Part shown: positions 6,336 through 14,119 of the stretch, one piece after another
How the letters are laid out: the number at the start of each line of letters is the position of its first letter
Position numbering within the stretch: the first letter of the stretch is position 1
NCBI GenBank assembly: GCA_009774465.1
Contig: VSNT01000079.1
Location: 1 to 19,161 of the forward strand
Source of the DNA: Lachnospiraceae bacterium
GTDB taxonomy: Bacteria; Bacillota_A; Clostridia; Lachnospirales; Lachnospiraceae
Reading direction: 5' to 3'
Length of the DNA: 19,161 nt
Notes under the pieces: generated by a model
Database searches by the model: none
What the model was told of the DNA's origin: nothing
Seen by the model: the letters and a program-made list of their open reading frames with translations, nothing else
Position numbers and translations under genes: made by a program

Positions 6336-6812
6336 TTATTTTTTTTGATCCATAATCTGTGATGATATGGCACTGCTGTCGCTCATGCTTTTATAATAAT
6401 TAAGGACTGTCTTTGATGCCTGTCTTCCCTGTCTTATTTCACTTTTTTTCCTGGTAAAATAATCCTCCACAAGCTTTTTATTTCTGCTTTCCTTAGCCTG
6501 AACGGAAACACTTTTCTCCGTCACCTTTGTGATCAGAGCCTGCAATCGTTTGATCTGATCTTTATACGCATCCCTATTTGCACTCAGTTGTTCTTTCACT
6601 CTCTCATAGAGAGTTTCAAACCCCTCATCCAAATCCGTCAGCTTCTGGATTAACTCATCCTTCTGTTCCATATTGGCGTCCAGTTCTTCCATTGACACAT
6701 TTTCCTGTCTTAAAAGACTTTCCTGCTTAGTGGTATAGTCTTCTATTTCATCAAGCACCACTATCTTTTTTTTAAGACTTTCTTCCAATATTTCCAAATA
6801 ATTTTCAATCAT
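6336..6812 (-). CDS. FliT/FlgN-like flagellar export chaperone
   Basis: A 158-aa, highly charged, almost entirely helical coiled-coil protein. It lies directly behind fliS and overlaps it (ATGA), the position of fliT in fliDST operons. The segment KDELIQKLTDLDEGFETLYERV resembles FlgN/FliT-type proteins of Clostridia, which bind late export substrates such as FliD or hook-associated proteins and deliver them to the export gate. No membrane segment or signal is present. The role is inferred mainly from position and helical character; direct similarity to enteric FliT is not evident. The next feature downstream is the flagellin promoter, with no clear terminator between, so some flagellin mRNA may come by readthrough. 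Confidence 0.7.
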   Translation of the reverse strand: MIENYLEILEESLKKKIVVLDEIEDYTTKQESLLRQENVSMEELDANMEQKDELIQKLTDLDEGFETLYERVKEQLSANRDAYKDQIKRLQALITKVTEKSVSVQAKESRNKKLVEDYFTRKKSEIRQGRQASKTVLNYYKSMSDSSAISSQIMDQKK

Positions 6813-7195
6813 AGGTTTCCTTTCCCACGGTTGATGCGCATAACTTCTTTCCAGGTATCACGGATTGAACGCAAATGTGTGTTGACTTCCTTTAAAATTT
6901 CCGCATCTTTTTTCATGTTCGCCTGAAACAGCCGCCTTTGGAGATAATCGTACATGCGGTCATATTCCTTGGCAACTGCATATTTCATGTCAAGCGTATT
7001 TCTAAGGTAAGCAATGATGTTCTCAACCTTGACAATATTGCTATGGGCTTTCATAACATTTTTCTGCTCAGCCGCATCAATTGCAATATTACAGTATTTA
7101 ATTGCTCCTTCATAAAGCATCAATGTCAGTTCCGCAGGTGATGCAGTCATTATCTTATTATTATTATATTGTGCAAAAGCATTGGGCATTGCCAT
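6809..7195 (-). CDS. fliS: Flagellar export chaperone FliS
   Basis: A 128-aa protein with the typical FliS start: a Tyr (YNNNK) followed by TASPAELTLMLYEGAIK at about residues 17-33, and a four-helix bundle body. FliS binds the C-terminal D0 helix of flagellin in the cytoplasm and prevents premature polymerisation before export; in several bacteria it is also part of a balance with FliW. AGGAGG, eight bases upstream of the ATG, is formed by the last Gly codons of fliD, so the two genes are tightly linked (4 bp apart). Length is normal for the family. Confidence 0.95.
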   Translation of the reverse strand: MAMPNAFAQYNNNKIMTASPAELTLMLYEGAIKYCNIAIDAAEQKNVMKAHSNIVKVENIIAYLRNTLDMKYAVAKEYDRMYDYLQRRLFQANMKKDAEILKEVNTHLRSIRDTWKEVMRINRGKGNL

Positions 7196-7199
7196 CTTA

Positions 7200-9314
7200 T
7201 CAGCCTCCTAATAAACCTGTTACCGCGCTGGCGTTGGACTGCATTTTAGCAAGTGCAGTTTCCATTTTACTGAATTTCCTATACCATTTATCTTCGTACT
7301 CATTCAGTTTTGCTTCCATTTCCTTGATCTTAGTGGTGTACTCATCATAATCGGATTTCATCTTCTTATCATCATAGAAGCTTCCATAAGAACGGTAACC
7401 ATTCACTGATTTAGATAACTCAGTCATCTTTGTATCCAGATTTCTGGACAGCTTTGTAAAGAAAGAAATCACCGTATCCGGATCATTGCTGATCATTGTT
7501 TTCAGCTTATCATCTTGGTTCATGGTAGCTGCATCATCCGGATCTCCGGCAATGTGATAAGCGTGACGCTCGTTATCCGCCGCCTCAAAATATCCAAGAG
7601 GTTCAATGCCGAAATCAAACAGATGCATTTCTTTGCCATTTATCATAATTCCTTCAGCCATAATGCTGCTCATGGCTGTAGTGACGCTGGAGATATTTTC
7701 ATCACGTCTTAAAAGGGAATCTTTAACCTTCTGTTCCCACTTTTCTATATCCTTTTCAGACATGCTGGCCTTTTCGTCATCTGTTAAAGGCTCATATCCC
7801 TTGGCACTGTCGGCATTATACAGTTTATCCATTTCATTGAGTACTGCATTATATTCCTTCAGGAAGTTCTTGATCATATCATAGATACCATCTGTATCCT
7901 GCTCGGTGGTAACAGTAATCTCTTCATCCTTATTTGCAACTAACGCAGTAAATGTCAATCCGTTAATCTCGAAGGAATTCGTATCATTTTCATATTTGGC
8001 GCCATTTAACCAGATAACTGCATCCTGCCCGTCGATTTTGGTAGCAACCCTGTCAGGATCAACCGGCTCATCCTTCTTTGAGATAACTTCTGCTGCATAG
8101 GATGCCTTATCATAATATCTGTCTTCAACTTCACCCTGCAGTTTGGCTGTTGCATCTGCAGAGTAGGTACCGTCGCCATTATCGGTCACATTTTCGATAT
8201 AACTCTCTACTTTAGCCAGTTCCTCACCATATTTTGCAAGATTATCCTGCTGTGTCTTAACTGCCTGAGCTGCAGACAATTTCTCTGTAAGAGTGTCTGC
8301 TTCCTTCATCAGTTTTTCCAGATCTTCCTGGGCTGCTTTCTTCTGGTCAGGATCTATTATTTTTTCAATTTCTTCCTGTTTTTCCTTAATTGCTTTATTC
8401 TTTTCATCTCTTTCATTTGCATATTCTTCCACTGATTTCAAAGGATCATCTTTATATTTTTCGTTGATCTCATCAATCTTATCCTGTGCAGCCTTCATGG
8501 AATCTTTCAGACTCTTATATTGATTCAGGTAGGAATTCTTTCTGGATTCCACATCTTTATCAATCATTCCCTGCATATTGGCAAGGGTAGCTGCTCTGTC
8601 ATCTGCTACAAAGTACTTGGCAAATTTCTCATATTCCGCCATAGTAGCCTTGTCTTTGGTAATATCAGTCTGAATGCCGAGAGCTGCTAATGCACTGGCG
8701 CCGGCACCATCAGATGCAGTGATGCTAAAGTCATTTTTCGTGCCTGATTCCTTGGAACTAATGCTGAATCTCTGCCATTTTTCATCAAAGCTGGCATTTA
8801 ATCCGGCATTCTTAAGCTGTGTAAGTACATCGGAAATTGTTGTATCTCCGTTTACTGCAACATCAATATCCTTATCACCGGTTTTGATATTGATGACTCC
8901 GTCACCGCCTGTAAACCCTTCCATATCGCTCAGTTTGGATAATGCAGTCAGTTTACCGCCGCTGTTGCTTTTCACTGTAGCGCCTGTCAGATATCCGTTT
9001 TTAGCCAGGCTTTCAATTCTCAGGGACTGAACGCCATTAACTGCATTGGCACCTGTAATAACACTGACAGCGCTGCTGTTTGAAACCTTGGTGGTTTTCT
9101 TGGTGTAGGCATCCGAAAATTTCATGTTTGCCAGATATTTCTTCTGAAGGCCTCTAAGCTTGCTGTTTAAATCTTTCCAGGCCTCCTGTTTCCAGTTTAA
9201 TGAAGTCTGGGCCTTCTTCTGCTTGTCAACCTTGGTCTGCCTTACAGCTACTAATTCCTGAATAATAGATTCTGTATCAAGTCCGGACATCATTCCGGTC
9301 ATGCGTAATGCCAT
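7200..9314 (-). CDS. fliD: Flagellar filament cap protein FliD with large helical insert
   Basis: FliD caps the filament tip and helps incoming flagellin to fold. The N-terminus MALRMTGMMSGLDTESIIQE and C-terminal coiled coil ending NASAVTGLLGG are typical, as is DAVIWLNGAKYENDTNSFEI around 431-450, which opens the C-terminal domain. At 704 aa it exceeds the usual 450-550. The extra length is mostly a Lys/Glu-rich region, residues about 222-420, with strong coiled-coil character, placed between the N-terminal domain and the DAVIWLNG block. It probably forms an additional arm on the cap. The start has GGAGG nine bases upstream. It is the second gene of the flaG-fliD-fliS-fliT-like operon, 12 bp behind flaG. 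Confidence 0.95.
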   Translation of the reverse strand: MALRMTGMMSGLDTESIIQELVAVRQTKVDKQKKAQTSLNWKQEAWKDLNSKLRGLQKKYLANMKFSDAYTKKTTKVSNSSAVSVITGANAVNGVQSLRIESLAKNGYLTGATVKSNSGGKLTALSKLSDMEGFTGGDGVINIKTGDKDIDVAVNGDTTISDVLTQLKNAGLNASFDEKWQRFSISSKESGTKNDFSITASDGAGASALAALGIQTDITKDKATMAEYEKFAKYFVADDRAATLANMQGMIDKDVESRKNSYLNQYKSLKDSMKAAQDKIDEINEKYKDDPLKSVEEYANERDEKNKAIKEKQEEIEKIIDPDQKKAAQEDLEKLMKEADTLTEKLSAAQAVKTQQDNLAKYGEELAKVESYIENVTDNGDGTYSADATAKLQGEVEDRYYDKASYAAEVISKKDEPVDPDRVATKIDGQDAVIWLNGAKYENDTNSFEINGLTFTALVANKDEEITVTTEQDTDGIYDMIKNFLKEYNAVLNEMDKLYNADSAKGYEPLTDDEKASMSEKDIEKWEQKVKDSLLRRDENISSVTTAMSSIMAEGIMINGKEMHLFDFGIEPLGYFEAADNERHAYHIAGDPDDAATMNQDDKLKTMISNDPDTVISFFTKLSRNLDTKMTELSKSVNGYRSYGSFYDDKKMKSDYDEYTTKIKEMEAKLNEYEDKWYRKFSKMETALAKMQSNASAVTGLLGG

Positions 9315-9326
9315 AATCTGCCTCCT

Positions 9327-9776
9327 TTATCTTCTCTCATCTACAAGAATACCTGCCAGTTCCCATGCCTTGGCGATCATATCCAGAGTCTTTTCAGGAG
9401 GGATTTCCTTGATCACTTCCTTAGTGTCCTTATCCACAATCTTGATAGTTACCCTGTTTGTTTTCTCATGAAACCCAAAAATCGCTTCGGAATGAGACAT
9501 ATTCTTGTTCAATTGTTCAACGGCCTTTCGAATCTGCTCGTTGCTTGTTTGCTGTTGTTCAGCGAAACTGCCATTTTGACCGTCTGCACTGCCCTGTCCG
9601 CTCTGACTGTCCTGTTTCCCTGTTTCAGCTACTTTGACAGTTGTAGCGTCATATGCAGTTACCTTCTCCGGTGTAGCAACTTCCATGTTCTCTACCGCTG
9701 TCCTCTGCACAGGCTTAGCCTGCTGTGTCGTTTGTGCCTGAAATGTCATGGCACTGCTTAATGGTTCTATTGCCAT
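9327..9776 (-). CDS. flaG: FlaG family flagellar protein
   Basis: A 149-aa protein with the FlaG C-terminal domain: VEQLNK...FGFHEKTNRVTIKIVDKDTKEVIKEIPPEK...AKAWELAGILVDERR. FlaG is implicated in filament length control in several bacteria. The N-terminal half (about 1-75) is Gln/Ser/Thr-rich and probably disordered. Start: an ATG exists at 9791, but GGAGGTGA lies between it and the ATG at 9776 with correct spacing, so 9776 is the better start. First gene of a sigma-28 operon with fliD, fliS and a fliT-like gene. Its ribosome site lies in a hairpin loop (see 9781-9796). Confidence 0.9.
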   Translation of the reverse strand: MAIEPLSSAMTFQAQTTQQAKPVQRTAVENMEVATPEKVTAYDATTVKVAETGKQDSQSGQGSADGQNGSFAEQQQTSNEQIRKAVEQLNKNMSHSEAIFGFHEKTNRVTIKIVDKDTKEVIKEIPPEKTLDMIAKAWELAGILVDERR

Positions 9777-9780
9777 TAGA

Positions 9781-9796
9781 ATCACCTCCATGTGAT
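9781..9796 (-). promoter_or_regulatory. Hairpin with flaG ribosome site in loop, candidate CsrA site
   Basis: ATCAC (9796-9792) pairs perfectly with GTGAT (9785-9781) around the hexaloop ATGGAG (9791-9786). The loop and 3' arm form the ribosome site GGAGGTGA of flaG, four bases before its ATG at 9776. A-N-GGA-N in a hexaloop closed by C-G is very close to the selected CsrA target (ACA-R-GGA-U-GU). Binding would block initiation at the first gene of the cap and chaperone operon. Confidence 0.65.
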
Positions 9797-9839
9797 ATAA
9801 TAGAATTAAAACTTTAGAGTTTTCCTGTCTTCTTTAGTA

Positions 9840-9867
9840 TATATCGGAACAAGTTCGAAAAAATTTA
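9840..9867 (-). promoter_or_regulatory. Sigma-28 type promoter for flaG-fliD-fliS-fliT-like
   Basis: TAAA (9867-9864), 16 bp, CCGATATA (9847-9840). It lies between the csrA terminator and flaG and gives a leader of about 56 nt. The -10 is identical to that of flagellin. A short stem AAAACT/AGTTTT (9823-9808) lies between promoter and ribosome site; its loop CTAA has no GGA. Confidence 0.87.
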
Positions 9868-9905
9868 TAGATTTGGAATAAAAAACTCATGAAAATGTAA
9901 TATAT

Positions 9906-9935
9906 AAAAAAGCCGTACTTCCGTACAGCTTTTTT
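9906..9935 (-). terminator. Intrinsic terminator behind csrA
   Basis: AAAAAAGC, one mismatch, GTAC, loop GGAA, GTAC, mismatch, GCTTTTTT on the minus strand. It is symmetric and flanked by A and T runs, so it could work both ways, but only the minus strand has a gene ending at it. It closes the flgM-to-csrA operon. Confidence 0.88.
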
Positions 9936-9957
9936 GATTCACAAAAATTCCGGCTGA

Positions 9958-10176
9958 TTATCCCAGCAAATTTCTCAATGCTTCCATTCCACCAGTATTA
10001 ACCGCATCCTTATTCGCTTCCTGAATCTGTTCATAAACCTCTTTTCGGTAAACCGGAACATCTTTTGGTGCGCTGATGCCCAGCTTTATCTGCTCCCCTT
10101 TGATTTCAAGTACGGTAATCTCAATGTTGTTATTAATAATCAAGGCCTCATTTTTCTTTCTGGATAAAGCTAACAT
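9958..10176 (-). CDS. csrA: Carbon storage regulator CsrA (translational regulator)
   Basis: A 72-aa RNA-binding dimer that represses translation by binding GGA in hairpin loops near ribosome sites. The RNA-contact residues are present: Leu4 and Arg6 in MLALSRKKNE, and Val42 and Arg44 in VPVYRKEVYE. The C-terminal extension after the fifth strand is typical of Gram-positive CsrA, where it takes part in FliW binding. The start codon directly follows the fliW stop (TAAATG), with AGGTGA inside the end of fliW, so the two are translationally coupled. It is the last gene of the operon. Likely targets in this window are the flagellin, flaG and fliW leaders (inference from hairpins). Confidence 0.96.
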   Translation of the reverse strand: MLALSRKKNEALIINNNIEITVLEIKGEQIKLGISAPKDVPVYRKEVYEQIQEANKDAVNTGGMEALRNLLG

Positions 10177-10632
10177 TTACTCACCTGCTTTCTTTTCATT
10201 CAAAATATCATAAATAGGGAACTTGACCGCATATCCCTCACCATCAATGATAATCTGACACGCTTTTTTTTCTATCACGTTAATAATAATAGGTCCTTTC
10301 AGGTTTACACTCATTTTTGTCAGGTCGCTGGGCACTGTCACTGTGACCATCACTAAAACTTCCTCCGGCTGCAGTTCTCCGATTGGTTTTAATAATTCAT
10401 CATCCACTTCCGGGTTATAATCCGGTTTTACTAAAAGGGGATCCATAACCGGCATTGCAAAGGCCGGTTCCTGTGCAGACTGCAGCCAGTGAATGGAACC
10501 GTTGCCTTTATCCACATCATGTACCAGTGCAAAATCAGTCAATTCAGGAAATCCGATAATCCCTAATGGAAAATGGATAATTTTTTCATCTGCTACTTCA
10601 ATTTCTCCAAATACTTTCGTGTTAATTTTCAT
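10177..10632 (-). CDS. fliW: Flagellar assembly factor FliW, CsrA antagonist
   Basis: A 151-aa protein with the FliW signature: FPLGIIGFPELTDFAL near the start, IHWLQSAQEPAFAMPV, VLVMVTVTVP, and NLKGPIIINVIEKKACQIII. In Bacillus FliW binds either flagellin or CsrA. When flagellin accumulates in the cytoplasm, FliW is held by it, CsrA is free and flagellin translation stops; when flagellin is exported, FliW sequesters CsrA. Here fliW and csrA are adjacent and coupled, and the flagellin gene lies 4 kb away with a CsrA-like leader, so all three partners are in the window. The ribosome site is AGGAG, preceded by a GGA-loop hairpin. Confidence 0.95.
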   Translation of the reverse strand: MKINTKVFGEIEVADEKIIHFPLGIIGFPELTDFALVHDVDKGNGSIHWLQSAQEPAFAMPVMDPLLVKPDYNPEVDDELLKPIGELQPEEVLVMVTVTVPSDLTKMSVNLKGPIIINVIEKKACQIIIDGEGYAVKFPIYDILNEKKAGE

Positions 10633-10646
10633 AACTGCTCCTATCT

Positions 10647-10661
10647 GCGTATCCGGTACGC
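10647..10661 (-). promoter_or_regulatory. GGA-loop hairpin before fliW, candidate CsrA site
   Basis: GCGTA (10661-10657) pairs perfectly with TACGC (10651-10647) around the 5-nt loop CCGGA. The fliW ribosome site AGGAG begins 7 nt downstream and holds a second GGA. This may let CsrA control its own antagonist and itself. The loop lacks the usual A before N-GGA, so it is weaker than the flagellin and flaG sites. Confidence 0.4.
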
Positions 10662-10666
10662 CTGCA

Positions 10667-12256
10667 TTAAATAAAGTTCATTAACGACGTCTGCATAATT
10701 TTTCCTGTTGCCATCAGAGCTGAATTGTAGGTAAGATTCGTACTGTTCAATTTAATCAAAACATCAGCAATATCTATATCTTCATTTTCAGACTGCAACA
10801 CCTGGAAAGTTGTCTTTTGATCCATAAGACGGTTACTGATCAAATCAAGACGCTGGCTTCTGGTTCCATTATCTGTAACAGCCACATTGGTGTCATCCAG
10901 ATATCCCTGTGTCCTGGTAATCGTTTTCTGCAGCATATCATGGACATTTTCGCGGATATAATTATATGCTTTTTCCGCTGCATCATATTTTTTCTTTACA
11001 TCTGCATATTCTGCACTGCCCTCATCCAGACCTTTTAATACCTTATCCAGGTCAATTTTGGTAGCATCAATTTCCGAAAGCTCTGCAAGCGCTTTTTCGA
11101 GATCGTCAATGTCTCTGTCCATACCATGCGTAAACACTTCATCCGCGGTGGTGTTAACCTGTATCTTCTGGTTATATCCCACATCATATTCTATGGTCTG
11201 CTTTGCCCCCTGACCAGTAAGATACTCTTCATTATACTTGATGGTTTTATCATTTCCGGCTTCATCCTTTACAGTGCTCTCACATGCAAAATAATGTTCC
11301 GGCCTTAAATCACCCTTCTGCCACTTATCCTTTGTATAAGTAATTTGCAGTTCCGTATCGGTTCCATCAAGAGCCTTTACCTTAGCTTCCATATTTTCAT
11401 ATGCTTTATCGCTGAAAAGAAGTTCTCCTGTTTCCGGTATAAAAATCACTTTATCAGTATTTGCCGCATTTGCCGCAAGAATTTGATCATATGGATTATC
11501 AGTAACTGACACTGTATCCGCTGTAACAGTGGTTGCATCCTTTGCAAATTTTATTTCCACATCAGTATTAACCGGCGGCTGCTTGATTTCCCCTTTTAAG
11601 CCATCATAGGAAAGACGCAGTCTGTGAATATTTCCGTTAGAAATATCCTGTTCCTTGATGTTATCATACTTGGTATCCGTATAATTATCTTTATTTAAAC
11701 CATCCAGATTACCTATATTGGTATGGTTGATCGTATCAAAAGCGGCAATCGTTTTCTGTTCCGTAATCTTATAAACAGGATAGCCTTCCTTCTGCTGCTC
11801 CTCTATTTCCTCCGTAAAGCTTAAGGTGGTATCTGTCCGGTAACCGGTAAAAACATATCGGCCGGCATAATCCACATTGCCTGTGGAATAAAATTCATCT
11901 CTTAAAGATTTCATCTGACCTATAATAATGTCAAGATCCTTTGAACCCAGATCTTTATTGGCTCCCTTATTTGCCAGACGAATCATTTCAGTCAGAACTT
12001 TAGTGGTTGTATTCAGCGCCCCTTCCGTAACATTAAGCCAGCTTTCTGCGTCAGGAGAATTTTTCTCATAAAACTGCGTCAGCTCCGTAACGTTGGTCCG
12101 AAGCCGCAGAGCACGGATGGCAATAACAGGATCGTCAGAAGGTCTTGTAATCTTCTTCTGGGTGGACATCATGGTGCTTAGCTTATCCTGTAATACTTTA
12201 TTATTGTTGATATTATACAGAGAATTATTCTGCATAATCTTGTTGGTCATTCTCAT
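10667..12256 (-). CDS. flgL: Hook-filament junction protein FlgL (HAP3)
   Basis: FlgL forms the second junction ring between hook and filament. The N-terminus MRMTNKIMQNNSLYNINNN, then KITRPSDDPVIAIRALRLR and YAGRYVFTGYRTD at about residues 128-140, are typical. The C-terminus has SENEDIDIADVLIKLNSTNLTYNSALMATGKIMQTSL. At 529 aa it is much longer than the roughly 300 of Bacillus or enteric FlgL; the extra lies in the central surface domain (about 150-430), which is acidic and not recognised. AGGAGG eight bases upstream fixes the start. It follows flgK by 23 bp and precedes fliW by 34 bp. Confidence 0.93.
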   Translation of the reverse strand: MRMTNKIMQNNSLYNINNNKVLQDKLSTMMSTQKKITRPSDDPVIAIRALRLRTNVTELTQFYEKNSPDAESWLNVTEGALNTTTKVLTEMIRLANKGANKDLGSKDLDIIIGQMKSLRDEFYSTGNVDYAGRYVFTGYRTDTTLSFTEEIEEQQKEGYPVYKITEQKTIAAFDTINHTNIGNLDGLNKDNYTDTKYDNIKEQDISNGNIHRLRLSYDGLKGEIKQPPVNTDVEIKFAKDATTVTADTVSVTDNPYDQILAANAANTDKVIFIPETGELLFSDKAYENMEAKVKALDGTDTELQITYTKDKWQKGDLRPEHYFACESTVKDEAGNDKTIKYNEEYLTGQGAKQTIEYDVGYNQKIQVNTTADEVFTHGMDRDIDDLEKALAELSEIDATKIDLDKVLKGLDEGSAEYADVKKKYDAAEKAYNYIRENVHDMLQKTITRTQGYLDDTNVAVTDNGTRSQRLDLISNRLMDQKTTFQVLQSENEDIDIADVLIKLNSTNLTYNSALMATGKIMQTSLMNFI

Positions 12257-12279
12257 GTGGTTATCCTCCTAAAACTGTC

Positions 12280-14103
12280 CTACACCCCTGTACGTAAAAT
12301 CAACTGGTCATAGACTTCTGTCAGCGTCTGTATCATCTTGGATGCCAAAGTATATGCGTTCTGAAATTTTACCAGGCTTACCGCTTCCTCATCCTCATCT
12401 ACACCTGAAATAGAAATCCTCTGATTGTCAATGCTGTTTCTTAAACCGTTAAATACTTCACAAAATGTAATGGCATCACTGGTATTTAAACTGATATCTG
12501 ACAGGATTGACTCAAGAAGCTGTCCGGCAGTTCCATTACGGAAATTAAATTTATCCCTGCTGGCAAGAAGTTCTATTACTTTATTAACCTGCCCAAATTC
12601 TTCCACGCCAACCTCGGCGCTGCTTCTGGTTCCTAATAAGGAAGCATCTTTAAGCAGTTTCGAGTTAATTGAAAAGTTTCCTGCGGTCAGTTCATAATAT
12701 CCATCGGCATCAGTGAAATCCGCCATAGTGTATTCCGTACCATTTCCGCTGAATCCGGTAAATAAATTTTCTCCCAGCTCATTGTTTGCATTATATCCAC
12801 TGGTGAAAATATTATTGATTGCCTCAGAAAACTGACGGATCCATGCATTCATCTGTTCCATATAATAGGGAATACCCTGGTATTTAATCTTTGCCTCTGT
12901 TCTTGCTTCAGTCCCTGCCTTCGCCGGATCTACAGGCGTGTTGGGATCCATTGTAAATTCATAAGTATATGTTGGCGGTGTCGTCGTATCATCCTTATTA
13001 AACTTCCAGCTGTCGTAATAGTAGACAGTATTTCCGATAGTAATGCTTCCACCGGTGTCAGATAAGGTACATTCACGCATATTTTTCAGATATTCATCCG
13101 TCACCTCAATCTTTACCGTAAGACCATCTGCTGAAACAGAAGTCGCTGTACCATTAAAGTTTGCGCCATTATTACCGTCCCGCAGCTGTGCCAGACCTTT
13201 CAGTCTTCCATCCATAGAAGCATTGGCCAGACTGAACTCATTGCCATTTGCCCACATGATCTTATACAAACCGTCTGCATCTGTCTGATTTACCTTTTGG
13301 TCTTTATCCCTTGCCATATAAGTCAGCGTATTATAATCATTTCCATCTGTAAGTACCTGCCCGCCTGCAATCCGAACCAGATATCTGGTTCCTCCGGTCA
13401 CTCTGTCAGGATCGTTAGGATCGGTAATGGGCACTTCTGTCACATCTACATCTACAATTTCAGATAATTCATCAATCAGTAATTCTCTTTGGTCCCTGAG
13501 TTCATTGGCTGTAGTGCCGGATAATTCAATTACATTGATCTGCTTATTCAATGTGGCGATTTTCTGTGCCAGTGAATTAATCTGATCTACATTTTGTTTG
13601 ATCTCCAGGTTGATATCCTGCTGAAGCTTCTGCAGATTTCCGTACATATTATTAAAATAATCTGTAAGTGATTTCGCAGAAGCAATAAACTGTGCCTTGG
13701 AGCTGTCACTGCTGGAATTTGTGGTGATAGATTGAAGGCTTGCCGCAAATTTATTGAAAATAGTCTTAAATCCGCTTACATTATCATCATCAAAGTATTC
13801 TTCTATGGTTTTCATGTAGTATTCTTTTACTGCATATTCACCATACTTGCTGTTGTTGTTCCAATATTTCACATCATAAAAGCTGTCCCTGACACGTTCT
13901 ATGGCAATGGTGTCAACACCGGCGCCTGCACATCCATAGGTTGTAAAGGTACGAAGGGCGTTGTTTGCCTGCTGCACCACCTGCTGGCGGCTGTATCCAA
14001 TGGTCTGTGCATTGGAAATATTGTTTGCTGTAGTGTTCAAAGCAGCGTTAGAAGCGCGAAGCCCTGAACCGGCAATATATAATCCAAAAAATTGTGAAGG
14101 CAT
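12280..14103 (-). CDS. flgK: Hook-filament junction protein FlgK (HAP1), second copy
   Basis: A 607-aa FlgK, the first junction ring between hook and filament. The N-terminal rod-type motif is LNTTANNISNAQTIGYSRQQV at about residues 22-42; the C-terminus has EAVSLVKFQNAYTLASKMIQTLTEVYDQLI. A coiled-coil stretch at about 155-195 and LRDQRELLIDELSEIVDVDV are also FlgK-like. Its central region (about 210-470) is unlike that of the upstream FlgK, so the two are diverged paralogues and not a recent duplicate. Export is by the flagellar apparatus, without a cleaved signal. Which copy is the main HAP1 cannot be decided here. Confidence 0.93.
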   Translation of the reverse strand: MPSQFFGLYIAGSGLRASNAALNTTANNISNAQTIGYSRQQVVQQANNALRTFTTYGCAGAGVDTIAIERVRDSFYDVKYWNNNSKYGEYAVKEYYMKTIEEYFDDDNVSGFKTIFNKFAASLQSITTNSSSDSSKAQFIASAKSLTDYFNNMYGNLQKLQQDINLEIKQNVDQINSLAQKIATLNKQINVIELSGTTANELRDQRELLIDELSEIVDVDVTEVPITDPNDPDRVTGGTRYLVRIAGGQVLTDGNDYNTLTYMARDKDQKVNQTDADGLYKIMWANGNEFSLANASMDGRLKGLAQLRDGNNGANFNGTATSVSADGLTVKIEVTDEYLKNMRECTLSDTGGSITIGNTVYYYDSWKFNKDDTTTPPTYTYEFTMDPNTPVDPAKAGTEARTEAKIKYQGIPYYMEQMNAWIRQFSEAINNIFTSGYNANNELGENLFTGFSGNGTEYTMADFTDADGYYELTAGNFSINSKLLKDASLLGTRSSAEVGVEEFGQVNKVIELLASRDKFNFRNGTAGQLLESILSDISLNTSDAITFCEVFNGLRNSIDNQRISISGVDEDEEAVSLVKFQNAYTLASKMIQTLTEVYDQLILRTGV

Positions 14104-14119
14104 TTACCTCACTCCTTTC

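Noticed and set aside
9468..9761. Plus-strand frame with Cys-rich hydrophobic translation inside flaG
   Set aside because: It is antisense to flaG, and its composition is a by-product of the opposite-strand codons.
9808..9823. AAAACT/AGTTTT stem in flaG leader as a CsrA site or terminator
   Set aside because: The loop has no GGA and the stem is only A-T rich; it is probably incidental.
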